Shown here piece after piece: positions 56,183 to 64,000 of a stretch of DNA of 64,000 nucleotides. How positions within the stretch are numbered: position 1 is the first letter of the stretch; every line of letters begins with the position of its first letter. The stretch spans positions 25,140,082 to 25,204,081 of the forward strand of contig NC_067207.1 of NCBI RefSeq assembly GCF_026262505.1, in the 5' to 3' direction. A program made the translations under genes and the position numbers. The notes under the pieces are model-generated. The model had not been told where the DNA came from, made no database searches, and worked only from the letters and a program-made list of their open reading frames with translations. The DNA comes from Trichomonas vaginalis G3 (Eukaryota; Parabasalia; Trichomonadida; Trichomonadidae).

Positions 56183-57850
56183 ATGTTTTCCATATTACTT
56201 GCACAACTTTCTCTTTCAGTTTCAGGCAAAGTTGTTGGGGATAATTCGTACATGATTTATGATAAGGACGGAAGGGAGAATTATGAAATAATTAAAGAAC
56301 CTTATACAAAAGTCAGAATAGATGGTGTTACAAAAAACATTAAAGAAGCCACTGATTTAGGCTACTCCGTTGAAATTTATAATGATGAAAATTCAGATTA
56401 TGTTATTATTTCACAGACAATTACCAACAAAGGCTCAACGGAAAAGAAAATTGACCTTTGCACAGCATTGAATTTAAAAGATTCTATAGATAATGTTGAA
56501 GCATCATCCCTTACAAACTTTGGTTATTATCTTTGGTGGGATCAAACAAATGATCTGACACTAGTTCTGCAAAATCATCCTTGGGTTACAGATATCAGTG
56601 CCCAAGACTTTGGAATAGAACCTGAGCCAAGATTCTTCACGAACAATGAGAAAATTTTAGAATACGACTCTGGATTTCCTGAAATTCAATGGATCTCATT
56701 CTCATGGCTCAACAAGTATATCCAACCAGGAAAGTCTATCACACTTTCTTACATGTTTTATGAAGAGACATATCAACCGCCATTACTTAAACTTGATAAA
56801 TCTCTGATTTCAGAAGAAACAGATTCCACTGAAGTAATTCAAGTAAAGGGAAGTTTTTATTTCTTAGTTGAACCATACACGGTAGAAGCAGGTTGGGAAA
56901 TTCATGATTCAAAAGATAAGATAATCAAATATGGCAGCCTTGGCAAATTTACAGTTTCAGAAAAACAAACAAGTATGGATTTTGATGTGTCAATCACACC
57001 ACCAACAGAACTTGGAAAGTACACATTATATGTTTACACATATACTAATGGTCTTGGCTCATTGCTTTATGAAGAATTCACAATTACAGTTGTTCCACCA
57101 AATTATAGACCAAAGTTATACATTGTTCCATCTGAATACCTATATTACATTCCAGATTCTGAAGTTTCTTTCTTGGCTTCAGTCTACGATCAAGATTCAG
57201 GTGATAAACCACTCACAGCAAAGGTTTTCTTCAACAATGCAGAAGTTGCAACACAAGAAGTTGCAAACAGCAAAGATCTTAAGACATTCAAATTCAAAGT
57301 TCCAAAAGACACAGCAGCAGGTGAATATGAAGTCAAAGTCACAGCTACAGATGGCAAGAAGATTGGAACAAAGAAGTTCACAATCACAATCAAGAATAAC
57401 ACAGTTCTCACAATCTATTTCGAACCAAAACTTAATGCCACATACAACAAAGGCGACAAGGTCAACTTCACAGCTGTCATCAATGATCCAGATACAAACT
57501 TCGATAACAAGTTCACTGTTTCTCTGTTCTACAACGATAAAGTCAAGAAGACGATCACATCAACTAACGATGCAGGATTAGTCAGAGTTCCACTTGATTT
57601 CACCATCCCAACAACAGAAACAAACACAACAGCCGAAATCAAGATCGTAGTCACAACACCAACCGAATCCTCTGAAAAATTAACAAATATCAACATCTAT
57701 CAAGATGTTATCGCAAGTGATTCTGCAACAGGAAAGATTGCTACAAAGGAAGCTAAAAAGAAGACCGCCCTTGTTGCAGTTCTCTGTGTCTTAGCTGTCA
57801 TTGCTGTTGTTGTTGCGGTAGTCGTTATTATTCTTTGGCTGAGAAAATAA
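56183..57850 (+). CDS. Putative surface protein with Ig-like domains, array copy
   Basis: Intact 555-residue copy with a protein identical to the reference copy, one unit downstream. The 7-T variant precedes the start. Confidence 0.9.
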   Translation: MFSILLAQLSLSVSGKVVGDNSYMIYDKDGRENYEIIKEPYTKVRIDGVTKNIKEATDLGYSVEIYNDENSDYVIISQTITNKGSTEKKIDLCTALNLKDSIDNVEASSLTNFGYYLWWDQTNDLTLVLQNHPWVTDISAQDFGIEPEPRFFTNNEKILEYDSGFPEIQWISFSWLNKYIQPGKSITLSYMFYEETYQPPLLKLDKSLISEETDSTEVIQVKGSFYFLVEPYTVEAGWEIHDSKDKIIKYGSLGKFTVSEKQTSMDFDVSITPPTELGKYTLYVYTYTNGLGSLLYEEFTITVVPPNYRPKLYIVPSEYLYYIPDSEVSFLASVYDQDSGDKPLTAKVFFNNAEVATQEVANSKDLKTFKFKVPKDTAAGEYEVKVTATDGKKIGTKKFTITIKNNTVLTIYFEPKLNATYNKGDKVNFTAVINDPDTNFDNKFTVSLFYNDKVKKTITSTNDAGLVRVPLDFTIPTTETNTTAEIKIVVTTPTESSEKLTNINIYQDVIASDSATGKIATKEAKKKTALVAVLCVLAVIAVVVAVVVIILWLRK

Positions 57851-58792
57851 AAAAATTCGGAGAATAAATTAAATTTTATGCTTTAAACACACTTTTTAAA
57901 ATTACTTATAAATTATCTTTCAACAAGTTGAAATTACTCAATCTAGGATTGTTTTTCATGTGAAATTCTTGTTGTGCAACTAAATCTTAATTGCCAACTT
58001 GGAATAAAGATCATAGAACAAGACAAGCTTTTTTATAAATGAAGCATCTAATTAATAAACATTACTAATAAATTTTTTTTCAAATGATCCCATAACATAA
58101 GTTACCAATTGATGAGTATATAATGCTGCAATGATATCTTCCCATCTCAAAAATAAAGGAGAATGAATAATGACTCCCGTTTGTTACTATAAAAAATCTG
58201 CCAGCTAAAAAAACAGTTATTTTGTCTCATTACTCATCAGATTTATTCGTTTTTCTTGACATTATCATCAAGGGTCCATCAATATATAATGACATATGGA
58301 TGTGTATATACAGGAATTATAGTTCAATTTTCATGGCTAAAAATAAATGACAAGAAGTAGAATGTCAGATTATTTCAAAATTTCTGACATACATAATTAA
58401 TGTGAAATTTTTAAAATTATATATTGAACTGGAATTTTCGAATGAATAAATAAACTCAATCATTAAATTTGACACAGATAATAAGTAGTCATTCAGATTT
58501 GCATCTATTATTTTTAGTTATTAAATCAAATTGAGCATTTTTTATTTGAACTGACATTGGGCAAAGAACTTTCAATTTTATAGCTTTTTTATTTTTTATT
58601 TTTTCACAAAAAATTGAGAGGATCATCTTGACATTATACAAGGTGATTATAACTATAGAAAATCAATCATAAGGTATAATAATATGAAATATTATCGATT
58701 CATATGTATAGATGACTTTGAAAAACGACTCAAAATGTTTCTGAAATATTTATATTTGAATACTTTTATAAAATCATTTTACCATTTTTTAA

Positions 58793-60460
58793 ATGTTTTC
58801 CATATTACTTGCACAACTTTCTCTTTCAGTTTCAGGCAAAGTTGTTGGGGATAATTCGTACATGATTTATGATAAGGACGGAAGGGAGAATTATGAAATA
58901 ATTAAAGAACCTTATACAAAAGTCAGAATAGATGGTGTTACAAAAAACATTAAAGAAGCCACTGATTTAGGCTACTCCGTTGAAATTTATAATGATGAAA
59001 ATTCAGATTATGTTATTATTTCACAGACAATTACCAACAAAGGCTCAACGGAAAAGAAAATTGACCTTTGCACAGCATTGAATTTAAAAGATTCTATAGA
59101 TAATGTTGAAGCATCATCCCTTACAAACTTTGGTTATTATCTTTGGTGGGATCAAACAAATGATCTGACACTAGTTCTGCAAAATCATCCTTGGGTTACA
59201 GATATCAGTGCCCAAGACTTTGGAATAGAACCTGAGCCAAGATTCTTCACGAACAATGAGAAAATTTTAGAATACGACTCTGGATTTCCTGAAATTCAAT
59301 GGATCTCATTCTCATGGCTCAACAAGTATATCCAACCAGGAAAGTCTATCACACTTTCTTACATGTTTTATGAAGAGACATATCAACCGCCATTACTTAA
59401 ACTTGATAAATCTCTGATTTCAGAAGAAACAGATTCCACTGAAGTAATTCAAGTAAAGGGAAGTTTTTATTTCTTAGTTGAACCATACACGGTAGAAGCA
59501 GGTTGGGAAATTCATGATTCAAAAGATAAGATAATCAAATATGGCAGCCTTGGCAAATTTACAGTTTCAGAAAAACAAACAAGTATGGATTTTGATGTGT
59601 CAATCACACCACCAACAGAACTTGGAAAGTACACATTATATGTTTACACATATACTAATGGTCTTGGCTCATTGCTTTATGAAGAATTCACAATTACAGT
59701 TGTTCCACCAAATTATAGACCAAAGTTATACATTGTTCCATCTGAATACCTATATTACATTCCAGATTCTGAAGTTTCTTTCTTGGCTTCAGTCTACGAT
59801 CAAGATTCAGGTGATAAACCACTCACAGCAAAGGTTTTCTTCAACAATGCAGAAGTTGCAACACAAGAAGTTGCAAACAGCAAAGATCTTAAGACATTCA
59901 AATTCAAAGTTCCAAAAGACACAGCAGCAGGTGAATATGAAGTCAAAGTCACAGCTACAGATGGCAAGAAGATTGGAACAAAGAAGTTCACAATCACAAT
60001 CAAGAATAACACAGTTCTCACAATCTATTTCGAACCAAAACTTAATGCCACATACAACAAAGGCGACAAGGTCAACTTCACAGCTGTCATCAATGATCCA
60101 GATACAAACTTCGATAACAAGTTCACTGTTTCTCTGTTCTACAACGATAAAGTCAAGAAGACGATCACATCAACTAACGATGCAGGATTAGTCAGAGTTC
60201 CACTTGATTTCACCATCCCAACAACAGAAACAAACACAACAGCCGAAATCAAGATCGTAGTCACAACACCAACCGAATCCTCTGAAAAATTAACAAATAT
60301 CAACATCTATCAAGATGTTATCGCAAGTGATTCTGCAACAGGAAAGATTGCTACAAAGGAAGCTAAAAAGAAGACCGCCCTTGTTGCAGTTCTCTGTGTC
60401 TTAGCTGTCATTGCTGTTGTTGTTGCGGTAGTCGTTATTATTCTTTGGCTGAGAAAATAA
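58793..60460 (+). CDS. Putative surface protein with Ig-like domains, array copy
   Basis: Intact 555-residue copy. The run before the start codon is 6 T, the minority variant also found in block 2 at starts 25618, 34485, 37095 and 39716. Confidence 0.9.
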   Translation: MFSILLAQLSLSVSGKVVGDNSYMIYDKDGRENYEIIKEPYTKVRIDGVTKNIKEATDLGYSVEIYNDENSDYVIISQTITNKGSTEKKIDLCTALNLKDSIDNVEASSLTNFGYYLWWDQTNDLTLVLQNHPWVTDISAQDFGIEPEPRFFTNNEKILEYDSGFPEIQWISFSWLNKYIQPGKSITLSYMFYEETYQPPLLKLDKSLISEETDSTEVIQVKGSFYFLVEPYTVEAGWEIHDSKDKIIKYGSLGKFTVSEKQTSMDFDVSITPPTELGKYTLYVYTYTNGLGSLLYEEFTITVVPPNYRPKLYIVPSEYLYYIPDSEVSFLASVYDQDSGDKPLTAKVFFNNAEVATQEVANSKDLKTFKFKVPKDTAAGEYEVKVTATDGKKIGTKKFTITIKNNTVLTIYFEPKLNATYNKGDKVNFTAVINDPDTNFDNKFTVSLFYNDKVKKTITSTNDAGLVRVPLDFTIPTTETNTTAEIKIVVTTPTESSEKLTNINIYQDVIASDSATGKIATKEAKKKTALVAVLCVLAVIAVVVAVVVIILWLRK

Positions 60461-61403
60461 AAAAATTCGGAGAATAAATTAAATTTTATGCTTTAAACAC
60501 ACTTTTTAAAATTACTTATAAATTATCTTTCAACAAGTTGAAATTACTCAATCTAGGATTGTTTTTCATGTGAAATTCTTGTTGTGCAACTAAATCTTAA
60601 TTGCCAACTTGGAATAAAGATCATAGAACAAGACAAGCTTTTTTATAAATGAAGCATCTAATTAATAAACATTACTAATAAATTTTTTTTCAAATGATCC
60701 CATAACATAAGTTACCAATTGATGAGTATATAATGCTGCAATGATATCTTCCCATCTCAAAAATAAAGGAGAATGAATAATGACTCCCGTTTGTTACTAT
60801 AAAAAATCTGCCAGCTAAAAAAACAGTTATTTTGTCTCATTACTCATCAGATTTATTCGTTTTTCTTGACATTATCATCAAGGGTCCATCAATATATAAT
60901 GACATATGGATGTGTATATACAGGAATTATAGTTCAATTTTCATGGCTAAAAATAAATGACAAGAAGTAGAATGTCAGATTATTTCAAAATTTCTGACAT
61001 ACATAATTAATGTGAAATTTTTAAAATTATATATTGAACTGGAATTTTCGAATGAATAAATAAACTCAATCATTAAATTTGACACAGATAATAAGTAGTC
61101 ATTCAGATTTGCATCTATTATTTTTAGTTATTAAATCAAATTGAGCATTTTTTATTTGAACTGACATTGGGCAAAGAACTTTCAATTTTATAGCTTTTTT
61201 ATTTTTTATTTTTTCACAAAAAATTGAGAGGATCATCTTGACATTATACAAGGTGATTATAACTATAGAAAATCAATCATAAGGTATAATAATATGAAAT
61301 ATTATCGATTCATATGTATAGATGACTTTGAAAAACGACTCAAAATGTTTCTGAAATATTTATATTTGAATACTTTTATAAAATCATTTTACCATTTTTT
61401 TAA

Positions 61404-63071
61404 ATGTTTTCCATATTACTTGCACAACTTTCTCTTTCAGTTTCAGGCAAAGTTGTTGGGGATAATTCGTACATGATTTATGATAAGGACGGAAGGGAGA
61501 ATTATGAAATAATTAAAGAACCTTATACAAAAGTCAGAATAGATGGTGTTACAAAAAACATTAAAGAAGCCACTGATTTAGGCTACTCCGTTGAAATTTA
61601 TAATGATGAAAATTCAGATTATGTTATTATTTCACAGACAATTACCAACAAAGGCTCAACGGAAAAGAAAATTGACCTTTGCACAGCATTGAATTTAAAA
61701 GATTCTATAGATAATGTTGAAGCATCATCCCTTACAAACTTTGGTTATTATCTTTGGTGGGATCAAACAAATGATCTGACACTAGTTCTGCAAAATCATC
61801 CTTGGGTTACAGATATCAGTGCCCAAGACTTTGGAATAGAACCTGAGCCAAGATTCTTCACGAACAATGAGAAAATTTTAGAATACGACTCTGGATTTCC
61901 TGAAATTCAATGGATCTCATTCTCATGGCTCAACAAGTATATCCAACCAGGAAAGTCTATCACACTTTCTTACATGTTTTATGAAGAGACATATCAACCG
62001 CCATTACTTAAACTTGATAAATCTCTGATTTCAGAAGAAACAGATTCCACTGAAGTAATTCAAGTAAAGGGAAGTTTTTATTTCTTAGTTGAACCATACA
62101 CGGTAGAAGCAGGTTGGGAAATTCATGATTCAAAAGATAAGATAATCAAATATGGCAGCCTTGGCAAATTTACAGTTTCAGAAAAACAAACAAGTATGGA
62201 TTTTGATGTGTCAATCACACCACCAACAGAACTTGGAAAGTACACATTATATGTTTACACATATACTAATGGTCTTGGCTCATTGCTTTATGAAGAATTC
62301 ACAATTACAGTTGTTCCACCAAATTATAGACCAAAGTTATACATTGTTCCATCTGAATACCTATATTACATTCCAGATTCTGAAGTTTCTTTCTTGGCTT
62401 CAGTCTACGATCAAGATTCAGGTGATAAACCACTCACAGCAAAGGTTTTCTTCAACAATGCAGAAGTTGCAACACAAGAAGTTGCAAACAGCAAAGATCT
62501 TAAGACATTCAAATTCAAAGTTCCAAAAGACACAGCAGCAGGTGAATATGAAGTCAAAGTCACAGCTACAGATGGCAAGAAGATTGGAACAAAGAAGTTC
62601 ACAATCACAATCAAGAATAACACAGTTCTCACAATCTATTTCGAACCAAAACTTAATGCCACATACAACAAAGGCGACAAGGTCAACTTCACAGCTGTCA
62701 TCAATGATCCAGATACAAACTTCGATAACAAGTTCACTGTTTCTCTGTTCTACAACGATAAAGTCAAGAAGACGATCACATCAACTAACGATGCAGGATT
62801 AGTCAGAGTTCCACTTGATTTCACCATCCCAACAACAGAAACAAACACAACAGCCGAAATCAAGATCGTAGTCACAACACCAACCGAATCCTCTGAAAAA
62901 TTAACAAATATCAACATCTATCAAGATGTTATCGCAAGTGATTCTGCAACAGGAAAGATTGCTACAAAGGAAGCTAAAAAGAAGACCGCCCTTGTTGCAG
63001 TTCTCTGTGTCTTAGCTGTCATTGCTGTTGTTGTTGCGGTAGTCGTTATTATTCTTTGGCTGAGAAAATAA
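61404..63071 (+). CDS. Putative surface protein with Ig-like domains, array copy
   Basis: Intact 555-residue copy, last complete gene in the window, with the 7-T variant. The initiator A is at 61386, 18 nt before the start. Confidence 0.9.
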   Translation: MFSILLAQLSLSVSGKVVGDNSYMIYDKDGRENYEIIKEPYTKVRIDGVTKNIKEATDLGYSVEIYNDENSDYVIISQTITNKGSTEKKIDLCTALNLKDSIDNVEASSLTNFGYYLWWDQTNDLTLVLQNHPWVTDISAQDFGIEPEPRFFTNNEKILEYDSGFPEIQWISFSWLNKYIQPGKSITLSYMFYEETYQPPLLKLDKSLISEETDSTEVIQVKGSFYFLVEPYTVEAGWEIHDSKDKIIKYGSLGKFTVSEKQTSMDFDVSITPPTELGKYTLYVYTYTNGLGSLLYEEFTITVVPPNYRPKLYIVPSEYLYYIPDSEVSFLASVYDQDSGDKPLTAKVFFNNAEVATQEVANSKDLKTFKFKVPKDTAAGEYEVKVTATDGKKIGTKKFTITIKNNTVLTIYFEPKLNATYNKGDKVNFTAVINDPDTNFDNKFTVSLFYNDKVKKTITSTNDAGLVRVPLDFTIPTTETNTTAEIKIVVTTPTESSEKLTNINIYQDVIASDSATGKIATKEAKKKTALVAVLCVLAVIAVVVAVVVIILWLRK

Positions 63072-64000
63072 AAAAATTCGGAGAATAAATTAAATTTTAT
63101 GCTTTAAACACACTTTTTAAAATTACTTATAAATTATCTTTCAACAAGTTGAAATTACTCAATCTAGGATTGTTTTTCATGTGAAATTCTTGTTGTGCAA
63201 CTAAATCTTAATTGCCAACTTGGAATAAAGATCATAGAACAAGACAAGCTTTTTTATAAATGAAGCATCTAATTAATAAACATTACTAATAAATTTTTTT
63301 CAAATGATCCCATAACATAAGTTACCAATTGATGAGTATATAATGCTGCAATGATATCTTCCCATCTCAAAAATAAAGGAGAATGAATAATGACTCCCGT
63401 TTGTTACTATAAAAAATCTGCCAGCTAAAAAAACAGTTATTTTGTCTCATTACTCATCAGATTTATTCGTTTTTCTTGACATTATCATCAAGGGTCCATC
63501 AATATATAATGACATATGGATGTGTATATACAGGAATTATAGTTCAATTTTCATGGCTAAAAATAAATGACAAGAAGTAGAATGTCAGATTATTTCAAAA
63601 TTTCTGACATACATAATTAATGTGAAATTTTTAAAATTATATATTGAACTGGAATTTTCGAATGAATAAATAAACTCAATCATTAAATTTGACACAGATA
63701 ATAAGTAGTCATTCAGATTTGCATCTATTATTTTTAGTTATTAAATCAAATTGAGCATTTTTTATTTGAACTGACATTGGGCAAAGAACTTTCAATTTTA
63801 TAGCTTTTTTATTTTTTATTTTTTCACAAAAAATTGAGAGGATCATCTTGACATTATACAAGGTGATTATAACTATAGAAAATCAATCATAAGGTATAAT
63901 AATATGAAATATTATCGATTCATATGTATAGATGACTTTGAAAAACGACTCAAAATGTTTCTGAAATATTTATATTTGAATACTTTTATAAAATCATTTT
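63072..64000 (+). other. Spacer leading to the next array unit, cut by window end
   Basis: 929 bp matching the standard spacer apart from a one-base shorter T-run near 63,300. The window stops within the initiator region (tcatttt) of the next gene, so the array continues beyond the window. Confidence 0.9.

Larger units (their letters stand above)
52356..64000 (+). repeat. Tandem array block 3: clean 2.61 kb surface-protein units
   Basis: Starts at 53572, 56183, 58793 and 61404 give periods of 2611, 2610 and 2611 bp. The proteins match those of block 2 in the opposite orientation. The block begins with a partial gene and ends within the upstream spacer of another unit, just before its start codon. 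The last spacer (63072 onward) has one T fewer in a T-run near 63,300. Spacers: 52629-53571, 55240-56182, 57851-58792, 60461-61403. Confidence 0.95.

Overview
The window looks like nuclear DNA of a trichomonad parabasalid, with Trichomonas vaginalis or a close relative most likely. The evidence is AT-rich sequence, intronless genes, an Inr-type TCA(Y)(W) initiator only 12-18 nt upstream of start codons, stop codons that overlap a TAAA polyadenylation tetramer, a Mutator-like transposon and a large family of tandem surface-protein genes. The species is an inference.

Most of the window is one 2,610-2,611 bp tandem unit. Each unit has a 1,668 bp gene for a 555-residue secreted or surface protein (signal peptide, N-terminal beta domain, about three Ig-like domains, C-terminal membrane anchor) and a 943 bp spacer. 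There are three blocks. Block 1 (1-15979, plus strand) holds six full-length copies riddled with small, insertion-biased indels. Block 2 (15980-42332, minus strand) holds nearly identical clean copies and ends at the right in a divergent, mosaic boundary copy. Block 3 (52356-64000, plus strand) holds clean copies again. Blocks 1 and 2 meet in a giant fold-back at about 15,980. The error pattern suggests block 1 is unpolished or chimeric long-read sequence rather than real pseudogenes. Two 100-N gaps (29176-29275 and 52256-52355) mark scaffold joins.

A complete-looking Mutator-like DNA transposon (42675-50036) sits about 340 bp upstream of the boundary copy. It has 9 bp target-site duplications and 124 bp terminal inverted repeats, each with four mirrored ggcgtcct motifs. 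It carries two divergent genes: a frame-disrupted MULE transposase with a FLYWCH-like zinc finger (minus), and an unrecognised mainly helical protein (plus). The second gene is split after 19 nt by a nested 2,024 bp non-autonomous element (46145-48168) with a 7 bp target-site duplication and a 1.2 kb CT-rich minisatellite inside.

Between the transposon and the second gap lie AT-rich sequence, a cluster of GGTGTC motifs, an 18 bp palindrome, and a short D12-class adenine methyltransferase gene. The methyltransferase is flanked by repeats of about 129 bp whose palindromic cores all centre on AGATCT. The paired bases of these palindromes co-vary between copies, which points to selection on a hairpin or on a symmetric protein-binding site. 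This small island differs in character from the rest and may derive from a virus or another mobile element.
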